Of a stretch of DNA of 64,000 bases, positions 1-7,832 are shown in pieces. The DNA is taken from NCBI RefSeq assembly GCF_000147715.2, contig NC_017934.1, positions 558,001 through 622,000 of the forward strand, in the 5' to 3' direction. Within the stretch, counting starts at the first letter, position 1. Each line of letters starts with the position of its first letter. This stretch comes from Mesotoga prima MesG1.Ag.4.2. Its GTDB lineage: Bacteria; Thermotogota; Thermotogae; Petrotogales; Kosmotogaceae. Made by a program: the position numbers and the translations under genes. The notes below the pieces were generated by a model, which had not been told where the DNA came from, ran no database searches, and saw only the letters and a program-made list of their open reading frames with translations.

Positions 1-80
1 AATTTGAGAAGAATTATCATCTGCCGGTGCTATGTGAAGTATCTTGACAACAAATTCTGTTGGCATGAATCCATCTGCTA

Positions 81-454
81 TTATCTTCCCTTTTTCATGT
101 TGTTCAGAAGCTGAGCGACCTCTTCATTGTTAGTTCAACTCTTCGAGCTTCTTGATTATTTTGGATGCTTTGCGAACTTGACGGTTGGCAACTTCGGATC
201 CGGGACCGGTTACCAGTTATTCCAGTTTTGCTTCTAGCTGTAGAGTACGGAATATTTAACTCTTTTCGAAACTCTGAGAGATTCCTTCTGTTCTTGATGA
301 AGGCCTTCAAAAACGCAAGAAGCTCTTCTGGCAAAGATGAAAGTTCTCCCTGCGAAAATGATCCGATTATCTTTGCCTTGCAGTTCTGATAGGCATACTC
401 AGTTATCTGCAAGTCTGTACCGCAGCTTGGACATTTGTCGAGTCGTTTCTTCAT
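81..454 (-). pseudogene. Frameshifted remnant of a DUF2089-family zinc-ribbon/HTH protein
   Basis: The first ~65 codons read as a DUF2089 protein: a CPSC zinc-ribbon half near the N-terminus, then an acidic linker and a sigma-like helix-turn-helix ending in the family motif IPYSTARSK. The frame is lost right after this motif: the family would continue with Leu-Asp/Glu, but the reading frame shifts into a low-quality tail. Shifting by one base restores KLE, then an in-frame stop, then a plausible Lys/Glu/Leu-rich helix (RKASKIIKKLEEL). A second shift is needed to reach NNEEVAQLLNNMKKG and a stop at 81. The ATG at 454 is chosen because GGAGGGG precedes it; an upstream TTG overlaps that site. 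At least two frameshifts and one stop imply decay, although a sequencing error could explain one of them. Confidence 0.55.
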
Positions 455-469
455 TTGGAACCCCTCCAA

Positions 470-830
470 CAGATCATAAACTGCGATAATGAAAAGAATA
501 AAAGCAGTAAACGAAGTGACAAGCCAACATGACCAATCTCAGTGGTTTGATGAAATCAATTATTGATGCTATAAATTCAACTCGACAATAACTAGAGTGG
601 ATACAGATTTCAGTAATTGGATGAATCTTGTCCATCCTTATTTACTTCATTACAAGTTTTCGATGTCGAAAGATGGGCAGGTTGCTTCGGAGTAGAGAGA
701 ACTGCCGCGAGTGCTCAGAAATCATAAATAGCAGTAATCCTGACTATTTGAGACAGATTCTTCTTCTCGAGAAGACAACTATTGGTTCACTCCCCAACAA
801 TGATGATCCTGTCGATTAGCTCCTTGCCCA
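470..830. other. Gap between DUF2089 remnant and niaP, no supported gene
   Basis: About 360 bases in which no convincing gene, RNA or terminator is seen. A 63-codon plus-strand frame (628-819) has no recognisable sequence and no good ribosome binding site. On the minus strand an ATG overlaps the niaP stop codon (TGATG) and opens a 14-codon frame starting MGKELIDRIIIV before a stop. This could be the start of a decayed downstream operon gene. Confidence 0.4.
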
Positions 831-2108
831 TCACTCGATGATCGCCTGTTTTGTTTCAACGCCCATTTTGGATACGATTATCGCAGCAAACAAACTCAGG
901 GCAGCCATGAATATCATCACTACAAACACGCTGCCTGTACCTCCCATAACCAAATTCGTGAAGAAGGGAGCGACAATTCCAGCTGCTCTTGCCATCACTC
1001 CAGATGCACCGTTTCCAAGCGCACGCATTTCAGTTGGATATAATTCGGGTGTATATGCGTATACCATTCCCCATGCTCCAAGCACAAAGAGCGAAATCAA
1101 AACGCTCGCAACGAGAAGAAGAGCTGAACTATTCACCAGTGCCATGACGATTGACGAAACCGCCATTCCTCCAAAAAAGAATGTTAGTGATGGTTTTCTC
1201 CCAATTCTTTCAATGAGGATCACTGCGGTCAGATAGCCAGGCAGTTGCATGATCAACATGAAAAAGGTATACCACAGGGAAGAAACGGGCGTCAGTCCCT
1301 TGGACATGAAGATCTTTGGCGCCCACGTGTAGATTCCATAATAGACAAAACTTACGGAAAACCAGCTGATCCAGATCATTATTGTCCTTCTAGCCAGATC
1401 ACCTTTGAACAATCCGAGAATTGGTTGCTTAGACTGTTTATGCATCTCTATCTCTTCATCAATTTCTTTTCCCAGTATTTTCTCCAGTGCGACTTTGCCC
1501 TTTTTCATGAACTGATACTTGGGGCTTTCAGGAAGAAAGAAGGAAATTAGCAAGAGTGGTACACTGAATAATGCAAGAAAGTAGAAGGACCACCGCCATC
1601 CAAGGCTGTTCAAAGTCAACATGGTAAATCCACCAGTGATTATGCTTCCAACCGCCCAGCTCGATTCAAGAAGAGCGAGATATAAACCACGGATCCTTAT
1701 CGATGAGAATTCAGTAAGGTATGCGTTGACTACGGGAAGCAGACCACCATAACCGATTCCAGCCACAAATCTCCCAACTGAGAAAGTTCTCATTGAAACC
1801 GATGCGCCGGTAAACCCGGTTGAAAGACCTGCAATTAGCAACAAGATGAGATTTGTCCACTTCCTACCGAACCTATCGGAGATCATTCCGGAAAACAACG
1901 CACCGAGCAGCATTCCCACGAATACCGAACTTGCCATCATACTCTGACTGCCTGTAGTACCGGCAAGATCTTCCACGATTGAAGGAAGTGTCAAAGAGGT
2001 AATCATAACTCCTCCGGCTACTAACATCCACTCCAGCGAAGTCAGTAGAAGCATGCGCGTTCTCCTGCCCTTAGTTATATACTTTTGGATCACTTCATCA
2101 ATGTTCAT
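831..2108 (-). CDS. niaP: MFS transporter, probable niacin permease NiaP
   Basis: Major facilitator protein of 425 residues, sugar-porter/NiaP-like branch, with about 12 hydrophobic segments. Family motifs are visible: DRFGRK after helix 2, PESPK after helix 6, the equivalent ERIGRK after helix 8, and a charged cytoplasmic loop in the middle. The start ATG is preceded by AAGGAGG. It lies 11 nt downstream of niaR, so both are almost certainly one transcript. In Firmicutes and Thermotogota, NiaR-linked MFS proteins of this type import nicotinate or nicotinamide for NAD salvage. The substrate here is inferred from the repressor next door, since the permease sequence alone would only support an organic acid/sugar-porter type MFS protein. 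Confidence 0.8.
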   Translation of the reverse strand: MNIDEVIQKYITKGRRTRMLLLTSLEWMLVAGGVMITSLTLPSIVEDLAGTTGSQSMMASSVFVGMLLGALFSGMISDRFGRKWTNLILLLIAGLSTGFTGASVSMRTFSVGRFVAGIGYGGLLPVVNAYLTEFSSIRIRGLYLALLESSWAVGSIITGGFTMLTLNSLGWRWSFYFLALFSVPLLLISFFLPESPKYQFMKKGKVALEKILGKEIDEEIEMHKQSKQPILGLFKGDLARRTIMIWISWFSVSFVYYGIYTWAPKIFMSKGLTPVSSLWYTFFMLIMQLPGYLTAVILIERIGRKPSLTFFFGGMAVSSIVMALVNSSALLLVASVLISLFVLGAWGMVYAYTPELYPTEMRALGNGASGVMARAAGIVAPFFTNLVMGGTGSVFVVMIFMAALSLFAAIIVSKMGVETKQAIIE

Positions 2109-2119
2109 CAGAGCCTCCT

Positions 2120-2632
2120 TCAGGTAAGCAAGTAACCCTTTCTTTTTAGAATGCTTCTAATTCTTTCTAAAGACTCTTGAGAGTCAGCCTCGATTGTATG
2201 GAGATGAACTCCATCTTTGGAAAGACTGAGAAGAGGAACTGCATTTGATGCTTTTAGAGCAGCTATGAACCTGTTAAGGTCGTCTATCGTCGAAAGGTCT
2301 AGTTTGCCCTTTAGCTCCCCGTAAACTGCATGGATAACGCTTACATCGATTACATGCCCGCCGGCGGTAATGATTTCTGAGAGTTCATCATAGATATCTT
2401 CTTCATCATGTTTCACCGATACAACCATTCTAAAGGTCCTTCTTTTGCTGAGAAGGTATCCCCTTGTTGTCGCGACAATACTCGACCCATTTTTTCTCAG
2501 TTCGTCTATGTCCTTCACGATCATCTGTCTGCTGACACCAGTTTCGTCGGCGAGAAACTGTCCCTTAACAGGGACAGAAGAACCTTCAAGTAGATTCATA
2601 ATGTATTTGTGCCTCTCGACCTTCTCTATCAT
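2120..2632 (-). CDS. niaR: NiaR-type niacin-responsive transcriptional repressor (HTH_11 + 3H domain)
   Basis: The 170-residue protein has an N-terminal winged helix (residues ~1-65, with SVPVKGQFLADETGVSRQ as the recognition region) and a C-terminal 3H domain (~75-170). The metal-binding histidines of the 3H domain are visible in GGHVID, VIHAVYGEL and GVHLHTI, as in Thermotoga maritima TM1602. The family senses nicotinic acid or related pyridines and represses NAD salvage genes. The ATG at 2632 is chosen over an in-frame TTG at 2650 because a GGGGGTGAG box lies just before it and the -10 element would leave almost no leader for the TTG. It heads the operon with niaP and probably represses itself. 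Confidence 0.88.
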   Translation of the reverse strand: MIEKVERHKYIMNLLEGSSVPVKGQFLADETGVSRQMIVKDIDELRKNGSSIVATTRGYLLSKRRTFRMVVSVKHDEEDIYDELSEIITAGGHVIDVSVIHAVYGELKGKLDLSTIDDLNRFIAALKASNAVPLLSLSKDGVHLHTIEADSQESLERIRSILKRKGYLLT

Positions 2633-2654
2633 TCTCACCCCCGGAAACAATTAC

Positions 2655-2679
2655 ATTATAGCAGCTACTTTACAGTAAA
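2655..2679 (-). promoter_or_regulatory. niaR-niaP promoter with candidate NiaR operator
   Basis: On the minus strand a perfect -10 TATAAT lies at 2655-2660, about 23 nt before the niaR ATG. Directly upstream at 2669-2679 is the interrupted palindrome TTTACTGTAAA (arms TTTAC/GTAAA). It falls between the -10 and any -35, where a bound repressor would block RNA polymerase. The assignment to NiaR rests on position only. Confidence 0.5.
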
Positions 2680-2686
2680 CACCTTC

Positions 2687-2712
2687 AAAAAAATATGCCC
2701 CGGAGGACATAT
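2687..2712 (-). terminator. Intrinsic terminator of the Glu-Val-Phe tRNA operon
   Basis: Read on the minus strand: ATATGTCC, a 4-nt loop, GGGCATAT (one G-U pair), followed directly by seven T. It lies 35 nt downstream of tRNA-Phe and upstream of the niaR promoter, insulating the two units. Confidence 0.75.
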
Positions 2713-2746
2713 CAAGCATAAAAACATCCGTAAGAATAAAACTACC

Positions 2747-2822
2747 TGGTGGCAAGGGACGGAATCGAACCGTCGACACACGGATTTTCAGTCCGCTGCT
2801 CTACCTGCTGAGCTACCTCGCC
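2747..2822 (-). tRNA. tRNA-Phe (anticodon GAA)
   Basis: A 76-nt cloverleaf including an encoded CCA. The anticodon loop is CTGAAAA with GAA in the centre, the D arm reads GCTCAGCAGGTAGAGC, and the T loop is TTCGATT. Last gene of a three-tRNA operon. Confidence 0.97.
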
Positions 2823-2829
2823 ATCAATC

Positions 2830-2904
2830 TGGTGGAAGCGACAGGGATCGAACCTGTGGCCTTCTGCTTGTAAGGCAGACGCTCTTCCTCTGAGCTACGC
2901 TTCC
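2830..2904 (-). tRNA. tRNA-Val (anticodon TAC)
   Basis: A 75-nt cloverleaf with encoded CCA. The acceptor GGAAGCG pairs with CGCTTCC, the anticodon loop CTTACAA gives TAC, and the T loop is TTCGATC. It lies 5 nt from tRNA-Glu and 7 nt from tRNA-Phe. Confidence 0.97.
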
Positions 2905-2909
2905 ACCAC

Positions 2910-2985
2910 TGGCGCCCTCACGGGGATTTGAACCCCGGTCGCCGGCGTGAAAGGCCAGTGTCCTAGGCCACTAGACGATGAGGGC
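2910..2985 (-). tRNA. tRNA-Glu (anticodon TTC)
   Basis: A 76-nt cloverleaf with encoded CCA. The acceptor GCCCTCA pairs with TGAGGGC, the discriminator is G, and the anticodon loop CTTTCAC gives TTC. First gene of the tRNA operon, directly behind its promoter. Confidence 0.97.
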
Positions 2986-3000
2986 CGAAGCACGTATTTT

Positions 3001-3029
3001 ATATTACACTATAATCCGTCGGCGGTCAA
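3001..3029 (-). promoter_or_regulatory. Promoter of the Glu-Val-Phe tRNA operon
   Basis: On the minus strand TTGACC (3024-3029), a 17-nt spacer, then TAATAT (3001-3006), ending 15 nt before the 5' end of tRNA-Glu. Close to the sigma-A consensus and correctly placed for a stable-RNA promoter. Confidence 0.75.
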
Positions 3030-3087
3030 GAGGTCGATATGCATTTCTGACAGTTCATTCAGCCAACTTTTTCAATTCCAGTGCGCC

Positions 3088-3114
3088 TTGGACAGGATTT
3101 TTTCGTGATAGAAT
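3088..3114 (+). promoter_or_regulatory. Candidate promoter ahead of minC and the long plus-strand operon
   Basis: TTGGAC (3088-3093), a 15-nt spacer and TAGAAT (3109-3114), ending 22 nt before the minC start. The spacer is shorter than ideal, so this is tentative. No other obvious promoter is seen until the terminator at 20643. Confidence 0.35.
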
Positions 3115-3136
3115 CTTGAAGAAAGGGGTGATCACT

Positions 3137-3793
3137 GTGCCGATTGATTTCAGAATGACTAAGAAGGGCCTGATACTTCTAATTGATTCTTACAGAAGCG
3201 TTGACGAACTCAGGCAAGACATCATGAAGAAGTTCGCCGATGCAAAGGATTTTTTTTCTGAAGGAGATGAGATCTCTTTGATGCTTACTCAAGAGACAAG
3301 TAAGCCCGACGATATAGTAAAAATCGTCTCATTGCTCAGTGATCTCGGCGTTCATGTTAAAGACATCCTGGTTGGCAGCATGGAGCAAAAGGACGTCAAA
3401 GTCGGTCAGAAGTATGATCTCGTAAGAGAGAAGATCACAGAAGTTCGGGGAGCTCAGATTATTAGGCGAAATTTGAGATCTGGTCAAATCGTTGTGCATA
3501 ATTTTGATGTAGTTGTTATTGGCAACGTTCATCCGGGCGCCGAAATAATAGCTGGAGGGAGCGTAGTGATATTCGGAAGTGCGAAAGGAGTTCTGAGAGC
3601 CGGTTATTCCCAGGGCGAGACTGGAGTAATTGCGGCTATCGATTTACAACCGTCGCTCATCCAAATAGGCAACTTCATCACTCAAGAATATGATCATTTT
3701 GATGGTCCAGCCGTTGCCCATGTTAGAACGGGAAGAATCATAGTGGAAGAGGCAGACAATGTAAAGTTTGAAGTAAAGGGGGAGGCGAATTGA
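3137..3793 (+). CDS. minC: Septum site-determining protein MinC
   Basis: Inhibitor of FtsZ ring assembly that keeps division off the poles, acting with MinD. The 218-residue protein resembles the short Thermotoga MinC throughout: an N-terminal FtsZ-interacting domain (~1-95) and the C-terminal right-handed beta-helix (~105-210), marked by IRRNLRSGQIVVHNFDVVVI, GAEIIAGGSVVIFG and ASLIQI-like turns (QPSLIQIGNFI). The GTG at 3137 is chosen because GAAAGGGGTGATC precedes it and homologues begin near this point; the open frame extends upstream without a start of comparable quality. No minD is adjacent. First gene of a 21-gene run; the next gene overlaps it by 4 nt. Confidence 0.93.
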   Translation: MPIDFRMTKKGLILLIDSYRSVDELRQDIMKKFADAKDFFSEGDEISLMLTQETSKPDDIVKIVSLLSDLGVHVKDILVGSMEQKDVKVGQKYDLVREKITEVRGAQIIRRNLRSGQIVVHNFDVVVIGNVHPGAEIIAGGSVVIFGSAKGVLRAGYSQGETGVIAAIDLQPSLIQIGNFITQEYDHFDGPAVAHVRTGRIIVEEADNVKFEVKGEAN

Positions 3794-4803
3794 ATCTAGC
3801 CAGATTGTTAGTAGATCTCTCCAATGCGTTCGGACCTGTCGGCTACGAAAGTGAAGTGCATTCAGTAATTAAAGAGGCGATAGATCCCTTTGTAGATGAG
3901 ACCTACACTGACGAGATTGGAAATCTAATCGCAGTTAAGAAAGGTGACAAGAAGCGGATTGGAGTATTCACTCATGTCGATGAGGTGTCTTTGGTCATTT
4001 CAAAGATCGACGAAAGAGGGTTCGCGAGATTTGAAGAACTGGGGGGAATAGATCCGAAAGTTCTTATATCTCAGAAGGTCAAGATTAAATGCAGAGACGG
4101 AGAAGAAAGGGCAGGAGTAATTGGAATGTTAGCTCCACATCTTCAGAAGAAAGAGACAAGAGGAGAGGTCCCTTCTTTTGACGAGTTGTTTATTGATGCT
4201 TCGATTAATCCAGATTTTGAGAAGATTGATGTCGGAGATCTTGCGGTAGTAGATTTTTCTGCATTTGAGATGAATGGCAAGGTTTCAGGCAAAGCGTTGG
4301 ATGATAGAGCTTGTGCCGCTATAAGTATAGAGACTGCTAGAGAACTTTCAAAGTATAGTTTAACGCCCACGGTTTACTTCGTTTTTACCACGAGGGAAGA
4401 GGTAGGTGCTATTGGAGCAAAGGGAGCTGCAGAAGCTCTGGAATTAGATCTTGGAGTTGCTATGGATGTAACTCATCATAATAAAGAGAATGATGTAGAG
4501 CTTGGCAAGGGGCCGGCCTTGACGGTTGGAGGTCCGAACATCCACAAGAAGTATTTTGAGTTACTGAACAACTACGCGAAGGACAACGAAATAAAGGTTC
4601 AGTATGAGTTCGGGTCTGGGCGAACTGGGACGGATGCTGACAATGTGCAGATAGCCGGTACCGGCATTCCGACTCTTCTGCTTTCACTTCCTGAAATGCA
4701 TATGCATACCCCAGTTGAGGTTGTTCAGATTAGTGACATTGCAAGTACGGCAAGATTACTTGCCGGTTTCTTCGTCTCGCTGAAAGGAGATGAGGACATA
4801 TGA
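3790..4803 (+). CDS. M42 family metallo-aminopeptidase, first of three paralogues
   Basis: Predicted cytoplasmic, TET-type dodecameric aminopeptidase with a two-metal centre (337 residues). Metal and catalytic motifs occur in order: THVDEV (His/Asp), LDDRACA (bridging Asp), TREEVGAIG (catalytic Glu pair), AMDVTHH and the C-terminal MHTPVEV His. The TTG start follows GGGGGAGG and overlaps minC by 4 nt. Three tandem M42 genes behind minC are also found in Thermotoga (the TM1048-TM1050 neighbourhood, from memory). Members differ in preference for acidic, basic or hydrophobic N-terminal residues, so the exact specificity cannot be read here. Confidence 0.9.
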   Translation: MNLARLLVDLSNAFGPVGYESEVHSVIKEAIDPFVDETYTDEIGNLIAVKKGDKKRIGVFTHVDEVSLVISKIDERGFARFEELGGIDPKVLISQKVKIKCRDGEERAGVIGMLAPHLQKKETRGEVPSFDELFIDASINPDFEKIDVGDLAVVDFSAFEMNGKVSGKALDDRACAAISIETARELSKYSLTPTVYFVFTTREEVGAIGAKGAAEALELDLGVAMDVTHHNKENDVELGKGPALTVGGPNIHKKYFELLNNYAKDNEIKVQYEFGSGRTGTDADNVQIAGTGIPTLLLSLPEMHMHTPVEVVQISDIASTARLLAGFFVSLKGDEDI

Positions 4804-5840
4804 AGCTCAAACGGTTGAAAGAACTGTGCGAACTCCCGGGAATCTCCGGTTTCGAGGAGAGGGTTTCTTCATATATTATGGAAGTTGTCAAAGAAAAGGT
4901 GGACTCTGTCTGGACAGATACGGTTGGAAATCTGATCGCTGTCAGAAAAGGTAATGGAAAAAGCTCAAAACGGCTTATGCTCCTAGCCCACACAGATGAA
5001 GTTGGTCTCATGGTCAAAAAAATTAATGAAGATGGTACGCTATCTTTTACTAACATCGGGGGAGTCGATCCTCGAGTACTGATTGGGAAAAAGGTGTTGG
5101 TTGGTGAGAATTTGACACCTGGAGTCATAGGATTTGAGGCAATTCATACTCAAGACCCTTCTTCTCTTTTGAAAACCCCTAACATGAACAAGCTGAAAAT
5201 CTACTTAGGCTATTCAAGGAAGGAAGAGGCTTCAGAAAAACACAGAATAGGAGATCCAGTTTCTTTCGATACTCCGTACAAAGAGATAGGGGACTATGCA
5301 GTCGCGAAGTCTTTCGACGACAGAACCGGTTGTGAAGTATTGATGAGGGTTCTTGAAAGCCTTGACGAAAAAGCGGTAGATTTCGATGTTTATTTCGCAT
5401 GGGTCGTTCAAGAAGAGGTGGGTTTAAGAGGAAGCGGAGTCGCCGCCAAACAAATCAAGCCCGATGTTGCGCTTGTCTTTGAGAATACGACAGCCGGTGA
5501 TAACCCAGAGCTGCCCGAGTACAGATGGGCCACAAGTCTAGGAAAAGGTCCCGTTTTGACTTTTGCTCATAGCGGTTTGGTTCTTGACAAGAAGATCCTT
5601 GACACGATTGTCGAAACCGCAAAAAACAATTCGATAGAGTTTCAATATAAGAGCAGAATAGCGGGAGGAACTGACGCAGCAAGGCTTGCGAAAGTAATGG
5701 CCGGTGTGCCTTCTGGAGTCATTTCCACGCCTTCAAGATACATTCATTCACCAACTTCTGTAATAAATGTCAACGATTTTCTTAAAGTAGTAGAACTTGC
5801 AACTATACTGGTTAAGGAAGGGAAGGTGCTGTCTAGATGA
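4800..5840 (+). CDS. M42 family metallo-aminopeptidase, second paralogue
   Basis: A 346-residue M42 peptidase with AHTDEVGLMV, SFDDRTGCE, QEEVGLRGSG and YIHSPTSV in the expected order. The third metal-ligand position reads VFENTT, with Glu where the neighbours have Asp; both residues occur in the family. It overlaps its neighbours by 4 nt on both sides, so translation is likely coupled. Probably assembles as a homo-oligomer or as a mixed TET particle with its paralogues and trims oligopeptides released by ATP-dependent proteases. The mixed-particle idea is inference. Confidence 0.9.
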   Translation: MKLKRLKELCELPGISGFEERVSSYIMEVVKEKVDSVWTDTVGNLIAVRKGNGKSSKRLMLLAHTDEVGLMVKKINEDGTLSFTNIGGVDPRVLIGKKVLVGENLTPGVIGFEAIHTQDPSSLLKTPNMNKLKIYLGYSRKEEASEKHRIGDPVSFDTPYKEIGDYAVAKSFDDRTGCEVLMRVLESLDEKAVDFDVYFAWVVQEEVGLRGSGVAAKQIKPDVALVFENTTAGDNPELPEYRWATSLGKGPVLTFAHSGLVLDKKILDTIVETAKNNSIEFQYKSRIAGGTDAARLAKVMAGVPSGVISTPSRYIHSPTSVINVNDFLKVVELATILVKEGKVLSR

Positions 5841-6847
5841 AGAAACTGATCGAAAAGGTTGTCACTGTTAGTTCTCCAAGCGGCAGAGAATCCGCTATTA
5901 GAGAAGCGATAGTCGAAGAGATTAAGCCTTATGTTGACGATATGAAGATAGATCCTTTAGGAAATCTTATTGGAATGAAAAAAGGAAGTAGTGGGAAAAA
6001 GCTTTTGCTTGACGGACACATGGATGAAATTGGGGTTGTAGTCACTCACATTGACTCAAACGGGTTCTTGAGAGTCGATTCAGTTGGAGGACTGTCTCCG
6101 TACATGCTTCTAGGTTCGAGATTGATCTTTGAGACAGGCGCTTCGGGAGTAGTGGATGTTGAAGGCGAGACGGCAAAGGAACTAGGAGAGACTATAAAGA
6201 ACCTGGACTACGATCATGTTTTTGTAGATATTGGTGCAATTGACAAGAAGGACGCAGAGAATAAGGCACCGATTGGTACTTTCGGAACCTATGATTCAAC
6301 CTTTGTCGATCTTGGAAAGAGAATTGTCTCCAAATCGATGGATGATAGAATTGCTTGCGCAATAATGATTCAGGTATTGAAAGAGCTCGATAAACCAAAA
6401 GATGACGTATATTTTGTCTTTGCCGTACAGGAGGAAGTCGGAATTGTTGGTGCCAGTGTCGCTGCATTCGATATTATGCCCGATATGGCTGTTGCGATAG
6501 ATGTTACAGCTGGCCCTGACACTCCCAAATCCTTTAAGAGAATGGGCTTCAAACTTGGAGGAGGTCCAACGATAAAAATCAAGGATCGAGGAAGCGTAAG
6601 TTCTGCAAGGGTTGTCTCAAGACTGAAAGAGGTTGCTGAAAAGAAGGAAATTCCAACTCAGTATGAGGTACTGATTTTTGGAGGTACTGATGCAAGAGGT
6701 TATCAGACAACTGGGAGAGGAATAGCATCGGGGACCGTCTCGATTCCATGCAGATATGTGCACTCTCCTCACGAAATGGTCGACTATGACGATGTCTTGA
6801 ATGCGGTTCGTCTTCTTAAGGGTCTTGCAGAAGAAGGAGTGGAATGA
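5837..6847 (+). CDS. M42 family metallo-aminopeptidase, third paralogue
   Basis: A 336-residue M42 peptidase carrying DGHMDEIGVVV, SMDDRIACA, QEEVGIVGA, AIDVTAGPD and YVHSPHEM, so all metal ligands and the catalytic Glu are present. Thermotoga maritima TmPep1050, a characterised M42 aminopeptidase from a similar cluster, is a likely orthologue of one of these three genes. ATG start, 4-nt overlaps with both neighbours. The three copies have clearly diverged in sequence, so the triplication is old and probably reflects three substrate classes. Confidence 0.9.
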   Translation: MKKLIEKVVTVSSPSGRESAIREAIVEEIKPYVDDMKIDPLGNLIGMKKGSSGKKLLLDGHMDEIGVVVTHIDSNGFLRVDSVGGLSPYMLLGSRLIFETGASGVVDVEGETAKELGETIKNLDYDHVFVDIGAIDKKDAENKAPIGTFGTYDSTFVDLGKRIVSKSMDDRIACAIMIQVLKELDKPKDDVYFVFAVQEEVGIVGASVAAFDIMPDMAVAIDVTAGPDTPKSFKRMGFKLGGGPTIKIKDRGSVSSARVVSRLKEVAEKKEIPTQYEVLIFGGTDARGYQTTGRGIASGTVSIPCRYVHSPHEMVDYDDVLNAVRLLKGLAEEGVE

Positions 6848-7638
6848 AGAGAATTACATTTACGAGCGAATCGACCGAAAGATGTCAGCTCATCTTTGGT
6901 AAGAATATGATTGAGAAGCTCCCTGAGTCAATTAGAGTAGTTGACTCAGGGTTCAAGAAGTCTTTTGCGGGAAATTTGAAGTCTGAATACTTAATGCCTG
7001 GCGGAGAGCATATTAAGTCTATCGACAGGGTGTTCGAGATTTATCAGCTGGTTAGAGTGTCAAGATGTAAAGCCGTTACTGCAATTGGTGGAGGTTCAAT
7101 TATAGATCTGGTAGGATACGCGTGTGCAGGCCATACAGAAGTGGAAAAACTCTTCCTTTTTCCAACGACCACCGTTGGTCAGATTATGCCCGCTATTAAC
7201 GGATTCAAGTTGAATTTTGAGTTTGTCAAGGATCTTCTCTGCGCAAATGGCATTCCCGACAGAGTGTTTATTGATTCTTCGATAAGCTATAAAGAATATC
7301 TTGATTCATCGAGAAGTGATCTACTCTTTCCTTTACTAGTTGCCCTTTCTTTCGATATGAGATTGTTCAAATACATTTCAAACCTTGTGGCTTCTGGAAA
7401 AGAGATTACTGAAGAGCAATGGGATGATATTGTTTTCTCTTCTGTAAAAGCCTATTTGAAGGGAATTGAGCTCAAGAAACCATTTGTTGGAGCGGAAACT
7501 GCAGGACTCATCGAAACTGCTTCGAGACTCAGAGCCGGAAATAGGGCAGCAGTGATTCTCGGCGCAATGGTAGAACTGCGGCTCGCCAGGGAATTCAGTA
7601 ACAATGACGTTAAAAGCTCGGAGGTTTTTTCGGTTTAG
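6844..7638 (+). CDS. 3-dehydroquinate synthase-like protein lacking the metal site
   Basis: Residues ~50-130 follow the nucleotide-binding half of AroB: GGEHIKSIDRVFEIY, then AIGGGSIIDLVGY (82-91) and FPTTTVGQ (106-113). The protein is short (264 versus ~350 residues). The C-terminal half lacks the zinc ligands: no Glu of the SGxAE motif, and the GHTxGH region reads AETAGLIETASRLRAGNRAA, with no histidine. The Lys/Asn of GGKTAVN is also changed (NGFKLNF). It therefore probably cannot act as dehydroquinate synthase and may bind NAD or another ligand. No shikimate genes are nearby. Overlaps the third M42 gene by 4 nt. The function is unknown. Confidence 0.6.
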   Translation: MKRITFTSESTERCQLIFGKNMIEKLPESIRVVDSGFKKSFAGNLKSEYLMPGGEHIKSIDRVFEIYQLVRVSRCKAVTAIGGGSIIDLVGYACAGHTEVEKLFLFPTTTVGQIMPAINGFKLNFEFVKDLLCANGIPDRVFIDSSISYKEYLDSSRSDLLFPLLVALSFDMRLFKYISNLVASGKEITEEQWDDIVFSSVKAYLKGIELKKPFVGAETAGLIETASRLRAGNRAAVILGAMVELRLAREFSNNDVKSSEVFSV

Positions 7639-7832
7639 TGAGGCAGCTGTGGAACAGAAACTGGCCCTTGAGAATTGATTTATCGTCCTTGGTCGATCTG
7701 ATTGAACAAAAGGGTGGTCTGAAAATCAGTACGCCCGACGGTAGTCTAGACGGAACTTATTTTGTCGGGTATTCATCATTTGAAAGGTTCATTAGAGAGA
7801 AAACGTGGAGAGGATTGGAGAGTTTTGCATGA
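7638..7832 (+). CDS. Small conserved-context protein of unknown function
   Basis: A 64-residue frame that exactly fills the space between the dehydroquinate-synthase-like gene and the SPOR gene. Its GTG start overlaps the upstream TAG, and its TGA overlaps the downstream ATG as ATGA. Sequence features: a Trp-rich start (LWNRNWPLRIDL), a GTYFVGYSSFERF stretch, no signal peptide and no membrane segment. The only support for it being real is the seamless operon fit and the absence of another explanation for the DNA. It could also be a detached C-terminal piece of the upstream gene. Confidence 0.45.
   Translation: MRQLWNRNWPLRIDLSSLVDLIEQKGGLKISTPDGSLDGTYFVGYSSFERFIREKTWRGLESFA

Noticed and set aside
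628-819. 63-codon plus-strand frame in the left gap
   Set aside because: No homology signal, no ribosome binding site, irregular composition.
2609-2893. Plus-strand 94-codon frame
   Set aside because: It runs antisense through tRNA-Phe and tRNA-Val; its GTESNRRHTDFQ-type text is the usual tRNA artefact.
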